Assembly: GCA_036435485.1 (NCBI GenBank)
Contig: CM071598.1
Coordinates: 181,422,148-181,486,147 of the forward strand
Source: Saposhnikovia divaricata
Taxonomy: Eukaryota > Streptophyta > Magnoliopsida > Apiales > Apiaceae
DNA length: 64,000 nt
Direction of reading: 5' to 3'
The notes under the pieces are model-generated. The model searched no databases and was not told the origin of the DNA. It worked only from the letters and a program-made list of their open reading frames with translations. The stretch's first letter is position 1; the number at the start of each line of letters is the position of its first letter. A program made the translations under genes and the position numbers. Positions 22,207 to 34,002 of the stretch are shown piece by piece.

Positions 22207-23048
22207 GTGCATATATCAACTAGATTGTTGCAGTAGTAAATACTTACTTTATCAAATGCTCAATATTTTTGAAGTAAGTATTGGCTGGAGTATGATTTAT
22301 AAATATTCCACAATGCTGCATATGTTGAAAATCATACATCTTTAGCTTAAAATTTCTGTGAAATTTTGAGAGAATCACTATTTAATTTGGTAGAATATTC
22401 TTCAGTGAATATTTCTGGTAAATTTTAAAAGATAGCGAAAATTGAATTTTATGAGTGAAAAGTATAGTTCGATAAGTCAGGCTTCTCGAATGGTTCATTG
22501 TTTTGTCATGGCTCGAGTTCTCGAATAGGCCTATCTAGAACCCTCTTGAGTTCACGAATAGTGTCTTTTGGAGAAATCGAATAGCACACTCTGAGTTCTC
22601 GAATAGAGTATTTTAGTTCTCTAGTGATGCAGTTCTCGAATACTGTATTTGAGTTATCGAATCAGTTGAAAAGGCTGATTTTTCGCTGACACTTAATCGC
22701 TTTTTGGATTTATATTCAAAATTTCATTTCGCTCATAAAAACACATTTTATTTAGCTTAGAATTATTTTCTGAGTTAAATAACTGCCAGCTGTGAGTTAC
22801 AAACTGCTTGAGATATTGAATAAGCCTTTCTTGACTTATCGAATAGTTGTTTTATACTTCTCGAATGACTGTCTTGTCGATACAAAACTTATATCTAATC
22901 GACAACTCAAGTTATTCATATATATACAATTTCACAACTGTTCAACTCATTTCGTTCGATTTCTCAAGCATCTAAACTCTTAAAACCTCTGAAAACCCTA
23001 ACTGCAAATTTCTTCTTCAACCTTAATTCTCTTTTCTTCTCTACCCAA
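22207..23048 (+). other. Spacer between pol and the extra ORF of element C
   Basis: Non-coding. The part 22460-22880 repeats the LTR motif in the opposite orientation (TTCTCGAATAG, TTATCGAATAG, about ten variants). So the same motif family occurs both in the LTRs and just upstream of the extra ORF, where it might mark a separate promoter for a subgenomic RNA. That function is inference. Confidence 0.6.
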
Positions 23049-26000
23049 ATGGCAAACACTCAACTCACCATACCATCCCAAACTAATTTCATCGCAATTA
23101 CCAGTGATGTGGAAGCACCAAATGCTAATTTCAAGTGCTTTGTTCGATGGTTGTCTGAATCTTACATCAAGGGTGCACTATCAGCCAACCCAACCCTGTA
23201 CATAGACTTATTAGAACAATTCTGGAGGACAGCTACAGTGGAGGTCATCGCCCTTGAGAATGGTATTACCTCATATGTTGTCTACTGCAAGATTCAAGGC
23301 GAGGATATTACTATCACTACCGCAGACATGAATCAAGCCTTGGATTTGTAGCAAGAGGCATATGACTCCCTGGCCACAGATGCTGAGTTGGAAGAATTCT
23401 TTGAATTTATCAACTACTCAGAGGCTATTAAACTTGGAAAGCTGAATAGGAAGTACTTGAGAAAGGAATGGAGCTATGTTTTTGCTACACTCCTTCATGT
23501 ATTCACTACCAGGAAACACTCTACCAAATACAGAGCCAACTGCATCATCCTCTCAAAAGGGTGATGTTAGTAAAAAAAAAAAAGAAAACAGGTTGCTTCT
23601 GAACCTTTAACCATCTTAACTGAAGCAGCCTTGGCTGTAGAACTAGGTTTAGGAGGTGAGGAACCTGAGTCACCTATCATTAGCCTAAAGAAGAAGAAGA
23701 AGAAATCTAAAACCACCTCTTCAGTCACCTAAATGGCTGAAGTTGTAAAATTAGGGGCACACAGCTCACTAGATGTATCCTCTCAACAGGGTGCATCTAT
23801 AGAATCAAGCATCCTCCCCAATGCACCTATCTGTAAAGAGTCAGCACAAGGGAGTGATAAGGCTGGCACAACACTGAGTGGAGAGCACATCACAATTGAA
23901 ACTCCCTCTATCTCTTGGGGGAGTTGCCAAAATCTAATCTACAACACACTTCTCTTCCAGAATCTACCACTCATATTTCTTTGGAGCCTGCAACTCAAGC
24001 AATTGAGGAGCAAGACATTGATCATCAAGAATTCTTTTCTCTTAATGAGCCAATGGATTCAAGTGACTTGGTGCATGACACCTTGCTCACCACCCAGGTA
24101 CCACATTTAGATGGTCAGGGAATGCATGCTGGGGCATCTCCTAATGACACCATCACTAGTTTTAACTAGAGACTCTGTGCCTGTGTCAACTACTGTTGTA
24201 ACTCATCCCACTCCTGTGGAGACAATAGTAGCAGAGTCTTTCCATCCGGTTACAGAATTTGCATCTGTAACTGAGGAGTCTAGCTTGCCTAGCTCTAGCT
24301 CTAACTATATGTCTCAATGGCTGAAACCTGTGCAACATGACAGTGCTTTAGGATCAGGGTCTGTTCCACCATAATTGACGGTTGAAGCACTCCAAAGCTT
24401 AATTGTGGATCAGATCCCTGAGTTCACAAAGATTGCTCAGCATCTTCTCACTGCAGACATGCCCAATCCAGACTATGAAGCTATCCTCTTATGCCACAGA
24501 GATGATGTAGAAATACATAAGGCTAAGATCATAGATGAATCTGAGAGGGATGGAAATGTAGATGCTTGGCTACAAGGAAAGAATGACATCTCTCTCTCAG
24601 AAGTTCTCCAGTACCTCAGAGAAGAATACATCACTTCACTAGGGTCCAATGCCAAATCTCTCACCCCTACTGATGTGTATGAAGCAGTGAATGACAGCTA
24701 CAAGGGCATTCTGAAGGCTGCACACTACCTTGGCAAAGGTCTAAAGACAGAAGTTAATGAAGTGTGTTCAGCCACAATCAAGGAGGTGCATGAGATAAAG
24801 AGGACTTTTGATTCCAAATTCCCTCAATTGGAGACTGTAGTCAAGGACATTCTAGCCTGTAAGTCTACCTGCACCAAGATGGACAATGGTTTGGCTATTC
24901 TCAAGGATTCTGTCACAGGCATAGGGCACAAATTCCAAAATCTCACTGATCAGACAACTGAAGCCAATGCCATGCTCAGGACCCTCTTTGCAAATCAATA
25001 TGGAGACAAGCTGGTCACTGAGGTCCCTGTGCATGGGATGTCTAGGTTTGAAGTGCAGAGACTCAAAGAACAATCCCTGTCTGGCTTCAAATCCACAGCA
25101 TTGTTCAGCAAGGTAAATGCACTTGAACAGGAGGTAGCTACTCTCACTCAATCTAATGCTCATCTTACAGACAAGGTACAAACTCTTACTGAGCAGTTGA
25201 ACACTCAAGCCACCACCACAGCTGATGTTCTTCTGCATCAACAATCAATGTTGTCTGCAATGATGAAGCACATGGGTCTCCCTTTACCTGACTAATCTTC
25301 AACCCTAAAGGTCACTCCTCCAGCCTCTGTGCCTGACAACAAGCCTAAGGGGGAGAAGAGGACATCAAGAAACTCAAATACAAAGGGGGAGAAACCACCA
25401 GTAAAGGGCATCAAAATCATTGAAGGTGGTCATCAAAGAACTTCAAAATCTCTAACTCATGTGCCTGGCAAAGGAAAAGACAAAGTTGATGAGCCTCCTA
25501 TTTCTCTGCCAGTTGTCACTCTACCAACTGTGCACATAACTACTTCCAGTGGTCAAAAGCAATCTATTACAACCACAGTAGTTGCAGGGAGTATGCTATC
25601 TGACAGACCTCAAATCTCCATATCTAAGAGTGCCAAGCCAGTAAAAGTGAAGGTGGTCACTGAGGCCAAGCTACAAGAAATTGCAAACTCAAATGTCTAT
25701 CATGATGATGCATTCTTGGAGTTTCTGAAAGTCTCAAGAGAACAAGCTGGTGATGCTTTATCATATCATGGGAGTTTGAAGAGTAAGATTGACTTTCTCA
25801 CTGTAGTACCAAGGAGAGTTGACGGCCTATGGCTCAAAGAGATAATGATGGTAGGAAAGAATAAGATATGACACTTAACCATCAACACTCTACAGGGTCT
25901 AAAGCACTCAGAAGTGGATGTGTTCCTTGGAATGATTGAAAAGAAGGATGAAAACTACAAGAGTCTCTTTGAAGAGTTAAGGGATGGTCAACCAGCAAGG

Positions 26001-27377
26001 CTACCTGAAGTATTCACAAATCCTAGAACCATCATCTATCAAGCTGCAACAAGAATTGATGATATCAAGTAGCTGGTCATCCCTAACCATCTAATTCCTC
26101 AGAACAAATCTCTCATTATTGCCATCATTGAGCAGCTGAACAAGAAGAAGGGTTTAAGAACAGCAGAAGAATTGGAAGCTATATCTTATCTCAGGTCATA
26201 CATTGCAACTGGCATTGTACCTGAATCTGCTAAGTTCAACCCTAGCAAGGATGGTGATCAAGACAAGGACGGAGACAAAAGTGATGGAAGGAGAAGGCAT
26301 CACAGGAGTGATAAGGGTGATGAAGATAAAAAGAAGAAGAAGGATGGTAAGGAGAAGAAGAATGATGATGACCAAGGTAAAGTCTCTGAGAGAAAGAGTG
26401 GAAGACAGCAAGCCTTAGGCATTGCTGACAGTAACCTCACCACATCACAAGACTCTATGTCTAGGGTGAATACTGTTAGTAGTGACCTACCAAAATCTAC
26501 ATCTATGGCTTCTGCAACTGTCTTGCCACCTCAAGAAGAGAATAAGATTCAAGTCAAGAAACCATCTGTATATTTCAAAAAGCAAACTGCTAATGGAATA
26601 CTATAATGGTCCACAAACAAAGGTCACATGCTACTGCCAGGCAACCATGTTAAAAGGATCAAATTCAAACAAGCTGCAAGGAAACCAAAGCTATCCAAAT
26701 CAAGGACTCTGACAATCTATCCAGGCTTAAAACTCCAACCACTAGATGAAGATTTTGATGAAGACCAACTGCAATTCTTACAAGCTCAAAGAATCTACCA
26801 TGTTGCTATTGTTGATAACTGCCTTGAGATCAAATATACTGATGGAAGGGAGGAGAAATTCAAACAAGGAGGATGTCAACACTGGGGCAAGCTACATGAC
26901 ATAGAAAGAATCATTGCATTGTTGAGCTTAAAAGATAAAGTGGAAAGAGTATGGAAGCTGGAGCTAATTGATTTTGTGAAGATGAAGAGAGATCATGAGG
27001 AGAGAATCAGAAAAGAGTGTCTTGAGAAATGGCTAGCAAGGGAGAAAGAAATTGAGAGACTGGAGATTGAAGCAGAAAAGCTAAGGACAAAGGGATTGTG
27101 TAGAGTTCAGTTTAACCCCCATGTGGTGAAGTATAGGAGGAGAAATGGGGATCAGGTCCACATCAGAATGAATCTACTCAACCACTATCCTGCAAACATT
27201 CTGAAACCAGTACTTAAAGATTTCAAAGACTCAATTTTGCTTGAAGAATTGGATGCTATGGCTGAAATAATAAAAGCTATGGATGAGAATACAAGGAAGG
27301 AGAAAGAAAGAAGACAGAAAGCATATGATGATTTGCAAGCCAAAGCTATGGAAAGGGAAACAAATGACAATGGCTAG
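23049..27377 (+). pseudogene. Long post-pol reading frame (extra ORF) of element C, many stops
   Basis: Almost the whole 4.3 kb can be read in one frame from ATG 23049 (MANTQLTIPSQTNFIAITSD) to TAG near 27377, interrupted by about eight in-frame stops and one local disturbance around 23910-24170. The N-terminus has a conserved block (KCFVRWLSESYIKGALSANP and DLLEQFWRTATVE) that I know from the unclassified ORF downstream of pol in plant Sirevirus-like elements. Next come a Ser/Thr-rich linker and a helical, coiled-coil-prone region (24375-25295), then a Lys-rich section with purine tracts, DYK-rich repeats (26240-26380), and a charged C-terminal domain (26628-27377: LQFLQAQRIYHVAIVDNCLE). Function unknown. 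Although such ORFs have been called env-like, I see no signal peptide or membrane anchor. Confidence 0.7.
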
Positions 27378-27524
27378 TACTTCATCATAGGCTGTAAGAT
27401 TACTCACCCTGTAGTTCTATCCACATTGCTAATCAAAATTCATACATGTACTATCAAGTTTTATCTTTATGTATGTTAGGCTTGTTATCAGACATGAAAT
27501 TGTGACTAAGGGTCTTACTCACAA

Positions 27525-27536
27525 TTTGGGGGAGAT
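27525..27536 (+). promoter_or_regulatory. Polypurine tract of element C
   Basis: TTTGGGGGAGAT directly before the 3' LTR, the primer for plus-strand synthesis. Similar AAGGGGGAGAA tracts recur inside the extra ORF (about 25348 and 25382), as reported for Sireviruses. Confidence 0.8.
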
Positions 27537-28824
27537 TGTTAGTCACAGAGGCATGCCTGAATACATCTAATAACAAGCCTAAGTATGTGTAATGCTATGC
27601 ATTACCTACATGACCTCTTAACTGAGGAAACCTCTAGTTGTAGAGTTTCTATTTGTTTTGTACTTGTAGTAGGCATCAAATTCTAGTTGTGTAATTGTAC
27701 TTATAAAGTCAAGAATAATGCTTGAAAGAAGTTCCAAGGTTCATGCCTCAAGCAAGGAGATAAAGACTGCCAAATAATCACAGTTGGGATTTGAAGAAAT
27801 GAAGAATTTGCCTAAGTACCAATTCGAGAAGTACATTTGTCTATTCGAGAAGTCTAGCATTCGAGAAGTCAGAGATTCGATATCTCAGAAGACACTATTT
27901 GATATCTCTGAATACACTGTTCGATATCTCAGAGATTCGATGTGTCTATTACTCTATTCGTGAACTCATGGAGTCAACAAGTCAAAGCATCATTCGAGTT
28001 CTCTAAGAGTCAACAAGTCAATGCTCTATTCGATATCTCAAGGACTAAAGAAGCTATTCGACATCTCAGGGATTCGATATGTCAAAATGCTCTATTCGAT
28101 ATCTCAAGGAGTCCCAAAGAAAATAGCTATTCGAGAAGTGATTCGATATGTCAGTATAACACTATTCGAGAACTCAGAGTTATCGATTAAGTCAATTCGA
28201 GTTCTCGAATCAATCACTTAGCCACTTCTCGAATACATTCTTGGAGACAAAATACTGAAGAATTGTACAAGTCAGAAACCTGCAACAAGCCAAGACGCTT
28301 TATTTGACTATGTACTATAAAGCACATTGGAAAGCCTACAAAGAAGCTTGGAGAGATAAGACAAAGGGACAAGGAGCTAAAGAAGTGGATCTGAACAGGC
28401 TTTGCAAAGTCAAATCTGTAGCCGTTTGGACTTTTACTCAAATGAGATAGACAGACTGGAAAGTAGTTTGTTTACCTACCTTATTTGTAGTAAGTAGGTG
28501 TATCCATGTCTATAAGGATACAACCTCACTTCCTTAGAAGATAAGTTTTTAGAGATAAGATTTTCATATACATCAGAAGAAATATCTCTCTAGGAAAAAC
28601 GAAGCTGAGAATACTATCATTTGTATTCACAGATTGTAGCAAAATCTTTATCTAATAAAATATTAGATTAAAGTGATATTGTGTGGTGTTTTGTATTTGT
28701 TATCTGCACTTACATATCTCACACACTCAACACATATCTTGTTGGAAAGATTCAAGAACAAAGAAAAGTTCAAGAATCCATTCACCCCCCCTCTGTATTC
28801 TTTTACTGTATTCAATACTCAACA
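27537..28824 (+). repeat. 3' LTR of element C (1288 bp)
   Basis: TGTTAGTCACAGAGG ... AATACTCAACA, then the target duplication GAATT at 28825-28829. About 20 substitutions against the 5' LTR, several of them C/T or G/A. Confidence 0.92.
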
Positions 28825-30032
28825 GAATTAAAAAGGTTTTTGATGAGGTAGATGTAAAAGCCATCCTACAAATTAGAATTTCACAAAGTATAGTTCATGA
28901 CAGAGTAGCATGGGTGCACATGAAGGATGGATGTTACTCAGTAAAATTTGGGTACCATGTCTGGCATGAAAGTAATTTGACTCAGGTTCGAGAGGCTCAG
29001 TAGGCTGAAAAAGATTGTGGAATTTGAAAGTCCCACCGAAAGTGAAGTTTTTTTGTGACGATTTTGTCGTAATAATGTTCCTGTCCGTGTTGTTCTGTAA
29101 AGGAGATGTAATGGCGTGCCTATGATATATCCGATGTGTAATATTGATGTGGAACATGTGCTTCATGTGTTATTTCATTGCGAGTTTGCTGCACTTTGTT
29201 GGCAACATATTGGAGTTCAGTATGACACGTGGGAGTTGGAAGATGCTTCAAAATGGCTGTTGGACAAACTCAGCTCTAAATCCTATGATAGAATAAAATT
29301 GATTGCAATGACATTATGGGGTATCTGGTTTTTTAGAAACAAGAAGGTCTGGGAAAACAGGAAGGTGGTAATGTAAGAAATTGCTATTGATTGGAGTCTA
29401 ACGCAGGTACGGGATTGGAGTGAAGCATGTAGTAAATTGCATCATAAGGAGGTTCCAGTAAAAGAGAGTAATCAACGAGGCAATGACAGATGGGTGGCAC
29501 CAGAATTTGGATCGCTGAAACTAAACGTTGTGCTTCGATAATGGAAGGTTCCCCATATTTCTCGTTTGGCATGGTCTTACGTAATCATAGAGGTACTTAT
29601 CTGGGAGGAAAAGTAATGAAATTTCTGGAAGCTGTGAATGTACTGGAGGCAGAGGCTATTGGTATTGGTGAAGCTTTGTCATGGATAAGCTCTAGGACGG
29701 AAGAATGGATATGTATTGAGTCTAATTCCCTTACTGCGGTACAGGTTATAAATGATCAATCCGTATATCAGCTGGAAATTGGCCATATTCTTGATGCTTG
29801 TGGACTGAGTTGGTAAAGACACAGAGGTTGATGCTTGCAGACTGAAGTTGAATTTTAGACCAAATGTTAGTGTTAAACATGCGAGAAGGTTCGCCAATAG
29901 GGCAACCCATTTAGCGGCTCATGTTCCTTGTAAGCTAAATTGCGATCTAGTTTCTCTTCCACGAAATGTGTTAAAGACTTTGATGTATGATGCTTTGATT
30001 GAGTAATGAGATTAAATTTTTCTTAAAAAAAA
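28825..30032 (+). pseudogene. L1-type LINE ORF2, 3' part with RNase H and poly(A)
   Basis: Continuation of the LINE after element C: VFDEVDVKAILQIRISQ and DGCYSVKFGYHVW, then a zinc-binding RT-associated domain (CNIDVEHVLHVLFHCEFAAL with CxxW), FNNRIKLIAMTLWGIWFFRN-like sequence, and a plant-type RNase H domain (FGMVLRNHRGTYLGG, EAEAIGIGEALSW, ESNSLTAVQVIND). The end is readable in two frames as far as a stop at 30004-30006, followed by a short A-run (30025-30032), the expected 3' end of a LINE. Several frameshifts and stops (for example at 29001 and 29374) show long decay. LINEs with a C-terminal RNase H are a known plant L1 group. Confidence 0.82.
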
Positions 30033-30376
30033 TGGCATTTTCCTTAAATATGTATATATGAAAATTTTTCTTTAGTAATAATATTATTAATTAGTAATTA
30101 TCTCGAAATGTATATACAGATGCTACAACTGAGTTAGCCAGTATGGTTTTGGTAAACTAGAAATCTAAATCCACACACAAATTTTAAATTTAAAAGTTAA
30201 ATTAAGTTTATATATTAGTTCAAATTTTTCGAGCCGAGATTATTCAGACACCATCACACTCGAATTCATCAAATACAAAATTTGGGTTCGAATTCGGTTC
30301 AAATTTGAGTCAATAACTCGTATCACTAAAAGTTCAATATATTTGAATTTTGCTGGAAAAATTGAATTAATTCTAC
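30033..30376. other. AT-rich flank between LINE and element G
   Basis: No gene. From about 30225 it contains TTCGAG/CGAATT-rich sequence; similar CTCGA-rich sequence lies on the other side of element G (33020-33175). Element G may therefore sit inside an older small transposon, but I find no matching termini. Confidence 0.4.
30372..30376. repeat. Target-site duplication TCTAC of element G, left copy
   Basis: TCTAC before the 5' LTR equals TCTAC at 32893-32897 after the 3' LTR. Confidence 0.93.
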
Positions 30377-30834
30377 TGTTACGCCATATTTTCGGTTGCT
30401 TCTAATATCTCCCAAATTTCCAAATACGAATCTAATAATAATTAACTTAATCCCCAAGTTAATTATTTCCTCTTTCTAAAACGAGGAATTATCTCCAATT
30501 AATGATAGAAAATATCTCTAAACGATATCCTTCAAATCAGGAAGGTATCCCAACGCGAATATAATTCAACGAGATAAAATCTACTAATTCCCAAAATACA
30601 TCCCTTAACAATCATAGGGATTAAAAACCAATCCTTTTAACAGAACTGCGTTGGCTTGATCCTTATAAATATAAGGTACACAGGCATCTTGAAAAGGGAT
30701 CCGACAGATCTAACAAGTCGAGACACCTCTCAAGTCCTGCCCCAAATATCCAAAATCCCAAATCCCCCTATTTTCATAATTTCGTTATTCCAGCAACCTC
30801 CGAAATCTGTTATCACCAAATTCCTCCGTTAACA
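30377..30834 (+). repeat. 5' LTR of element G (458 bp)
   Basis: TGTTACGCCATATTTTCGG at the start, TCCGTTAACA at the end. TATA-like TATAAATATA at 30664-30673. Same length as the 3' LTR at 32435-32892, so no indels. Confidence 0.93.
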
Positions 30835-30836
30835 AT

Positions 30837-30854
30837 TGGCGCTAGAAGGAGGGC
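30837..30854 (+). promoter_or_regulatory. Primer-binding site of element G
   Basis: TGGCGCTAGAAGGAGGGC two bases behind the LTR. It begins with TGG, as every tRNA-complementary site must; I cannot name the tRNA with confidence. Confidence 0.65.
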
Positions 30855-31575
30855 ATATATTTTTGATTGTGGAGGACAATCAATTCATACGCATGGGGGG
30901 TTATTATGGATCTGGAGCTGCTGTAATGGAGGAGTTAAGCGGTGGAGGCGGTGGATCTATTCTTAAATAAGATAAGTTTTCTTATGATTTTGTCCATACA
31001 AATCTGTTATCTTATAAAATTCGTTGTATATTCAATACATGTCGGATTTTGATGATTTTTAATGATTCGGAAAGCTTGTTAAATTTCCTATAACTTTCGT
31101 TCTTTGAGTTTTCTCAGATTATATCTCGATCTATTCTCGAAATCACAAAAAACAATCAGATCTCGTTTTTCAGCATCAAGAAATCAAACAGCAGACTTTT
31201 TCTTTGATTCCCGATTCGTTATAAGTCCGTTTTTGATGAGCCATATATTGTCGGAAAGATATTTTCGTTATCTACAACTTTCGTGTTTTGTGTTTTTCAA
31301 GAAAAAATCGTTTAGATGGTCAGAAACGTCAAAAACAGATCTGGGCAGAATTTGAATTGCGAAGATTTTTAAGATTTTTGGTGTAATCTTCGTGGTACAT
31401 GATTTTGGAAGACTCTTGTTCGAAGAGTTAATTATTTTGGAAGGCCCTCCTTTACATGGGTAATATTTTGGAAGACTTTTATTCGAAGAGTTGATTTTTT
31501 TTGAAAGACCCTTCAAGTGTTGCTGAAATCTTTTTTGGAAGAATCTTGGGATATTGATATGACTTTGGGAAGATT

Positions 31576-32130
31576 ACCTCCTCTAAGGAGGGTCTCCCTT
31601 ATTTTTTTTGTGTTAGACGACCTCCTCTAAGGAGGGTCTTTGTGATTTATTTAAAAGACGATCTCCTCTAAGGAGAGTCTTAGTGAAAATGAAGCGAACT
31701 TCGGAAAATCGACCTCCTGTGAGGAGGGTATTTCTGGAATGGGGAGCGACCTCCTTTGAGGAGGGTATCCCAAATTACCAAAGTCCTTGCAAAAACCGTA
31801 CTTCCGGGGGGGGGGGATGTCCGTACTTCTGGCTCCTCATCAAGGCACGAACTTCGGGAAATCCACCTCCTGTGAGGAGGGATATTTCTGGAATGGGGAA
31901 CGACCTCCTTTGAGGAGGGTATCCCAAATTACCAAATCCTTGCAAAAACCGTACTTCCGGGGGGATGTCCGTACTTCCGGCGCCTCATCAGGGTTCGAGC
32001 TTCGGAAAATCCACCTCCTGTGAGGAGGGTATTTCTGGACAAAAATGGTCTCCTTTAAGGAGAGTACTAATGATCTCCTTTGAGGAGAGTATTATAAAAT
32101 TCTGAGGAAAATGACCCCCTTTGAGGGGGA
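31576..32130. repeat. Array of eleven short hairpins in the interior of element G
   Basis: Eleven copies of a perfect 6-bp inverted repeat with a 3-base loop: CCTCCT-(CTA/GTG/TTG)-AGGAGG. They lie at about 31576, 31620, 31661, 31712, 31749, 31865, 31903, 32013, 32049, 32073 and 32114. In three copies the outer arm bases change together (TCTCCT/AGGAGA) and in the last two arms change to CCCCCT/AGGGGG, so pairing is kept. Copies 4-5, 6-7 and 8 belong to a ~150-bp tandem repeat (starts near 31694, 31846, 31994). Confidence 0.85.
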
Positions 32131-32434
32131 TACCCTCTAGAAGACATGGTAGATATGACATTTTCGACTGGATGTTGCTCAAAATGCTTTGCACGACTCT
32201 GCGAATAATGCTTTGATGGCTCTCCAAAATACATTTTCTTACACATACAAACTTATTATTTACATATCGCATATTGTCTTATTTACATCTACATGTATAT
32301 TACGGGCACCTAGGTGCTCCATATTTTTTACTAATCTTCCTCTCCTAGCTGTTTCAGTGACTCAGGAAATTTGGAAGATCGAACCATGATTAGTTCTCCA
32401 CTGCAGCAAGCTACAATGAAGAACTGGGGGTAGT

Positions 32435-32892
32435 TGTTACGCCATATTTTCGGTTGCTTCTAATATCTCCCAAATTTCCAAATACGAATCTAATAATAAT
32501 TAACTTAATCCCCAAGTTAATTATTTCCTCTTTCTAAAACGAGGAATTATCTCCAATTAATGATAGAAAATATCTCTAAATGATATCCTTCAAATCAGGA
32601 AGGTATCCCAACGCGAATATAATTCAAAGAGATAAAATCTACTAATTCCCAAAATACATCCCTTAACAATCATAGGGATTAAAAACCATTCCTTTTAACA
32701 GAACTGCGTTGGCTTGATCCTTATAAATATAAGGTACGCAGGCATCTTGAAAAGGGATCCGACACATCTAACAAGTCGAGACACCTCTCAAGTCCAGCCC
32801 CAAATATCCAAAATCCCAAATCCCCCTATTTTCATAATTTCGTTATTCCAGCAACCTCCGAAATCTGTTATCACCAAATTCCTCCATTAACA
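32435..32892 (+). repeat. 3' LTR of element G (458 bp)
   Basis: Preceded by the purine tract GAACTGGGGGTAGT (32421-32434) and followed by TCTAC. Seven substitutions against the 5' LTR. Confidence 0.93.
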
Positions 32893-34002
32893 TCTACTAA
32901 ATTTTACCAAATATTCGAATGTAATAAGTTTGATTTTATAATGTATGTAATTCTACATAACATTTAAAGACATTTACAATAATACATTTAAAATATATTA
33001 ACAATAAAAATAGTTAAAGGCTCGATTAATCTCTCATATTTTACCGATTAAGTTATTTGAAACTCGAACTTGACTCAGTAATTTATTGAAATGCTTTGAA
33101 CTCGAGCTTAACTCGATTATTTTCGACTTGATTCAAATATTCTACAAACCAAATTCGAGTAATTCAAAAATTATTTGATTCATTTATATTCTTGTCCCTT
33201 CACCTAGGGTAAAATTAATGTTTTTTTAAAAAATATATGAAATTTTTACTATTTTAATACAAAAAAGTAATTTTTGATGCCAAAATAACATTAATTGTCC
33301 AGTGCATAACTTTAAATTTAATTATATTTATTTCAAATTTAACTAATTCGTCTCTAAAATTTTTTATCTATTGCACTTTTTTTGTGACAATTTTTAGTGA
33401 TATGACAAATATATTTTTCTCCTTTATCCATTGCATTTTTTTTTTTTTTTACTATTTTTAGTGATAAGACAAATATAAAACACTATCTCCATTTTGTTCT
33501 ATATATAGAAGTTTATAAGAATTTTGTATCTTAAAGGTTAATTGAATTTGGTTTTCAAATCTTATTCTGTTAAAATTAAATTTTCATATATTTGATTATA
33601 TAATTTTCGTGCATAATTAATGAAGAACAAACTTTTAAAATTTTGTATAAAACCTCTTAATCAGTAATATTTTTAATTTAGGAAATGAATAGTTACGTAA
33701 TTTAGTAATTAAATTATTTAATAAAATATAATGTTAATGATTTATCACGGTGATGTACTATAATCATTGGAAAAGTTTAAATAGTCAAAACTCAAAACTA
33801 GAACTTTTTGTTATTTTTTTTCATTATAATTTAGTTCTTCTCTTAATCCAAAATGGATTGTTAGTTGACGATGAACGAAGATATAATTTTTTTTTTGTTT
33901 TCTTAGAGCATTCTAATAAATTATTAAAACCTAATTTATAGATATTGAAACTTAAAATACACATATATTTATCTTAGTATTAATAATTCATAAGATCATT
34001 TA
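32893..34002. other. AT-rich intergenic DNA
   Basis: Over 1 kb with no recognisable gene. Apart from the CTCGA-rich patch at 33020-33175 it is simple AT-rich sequence with T-runs (33428-33449). Open frames here are short and of low complexity. Confidence 0.5.

Larger units (their letters stand above)
15288..28824 (+). mobile_element. Sirevirus-like Copia retrotransposon C (13.5 kb), complete but inactivated
   Basis: Two ~1.27-kb LTRs, PBS, gag, protease, integrase, reverse transcriptase, RNase H remnant, a very long post-pol reading frame, PPT and a perfect GAATT duplication. Integrase before RT marks it as Copia. The large gag, the extra post-pol region and the GGGGGAGA-type purine tracts fit the Sirevirus (SIRE/Maximus) branch. 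The LTRs differ at roughly 20 positions in ~1.23 kb by eye plus a few indels, so an age below about one million years at usual plant rates. Many stop codons make it non-autonomous. It sits inside the LINE. Confidence 0.9.
30377..32892 (+). mobile_element. Non-coding LTR retrotransposon G (2516 bp)
   Basis: Two 458-bp LTRs (TGTTACGCC...TTAACA), a PBS-like sequence, a purine tract and a perfect TCTAC duplication make it a complete element. The 1.6-kb interior has no gag or pol and no ORF above ~95 codons, so it must be moved by proteins of another element. The LTR shares two short blocks with the LTR of the Tat-like element F (AGAACT-R-CGTTGGCTTGAT and AGGCATC), which suggests a Tat-type helper. 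The LTRs differ at about 7 of 458 positions (1.5 %). The interior carries the hairpin array described separately. It is larger than a typical TRIM and smaller than a LARD. Confidence 0.88.

Noticed and set aside
23049..27377. Envelope protein of a plant retrovirus in C
   Set aside because: Position fits, but I see no signal peptide, cleavage site or membrane anchor, so calling it env is not supported.
29116..29376. Independent small gene
   Set aside because: It is the zinc-finger region of the LINE ORF2.
31576..32130. CRISPR-like array of regularly repeated palindromes
   Set aside because: Spacing is irregular, intervening sequences are themselves repeated, and this is the interior of a plant LTR element.
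30225..33180. An older hAT-type MITE split by element G
   Set aside because: CTCGA-rich sequence lies on both sides, but I could not find matching terminal repeats or an octamer duplication.
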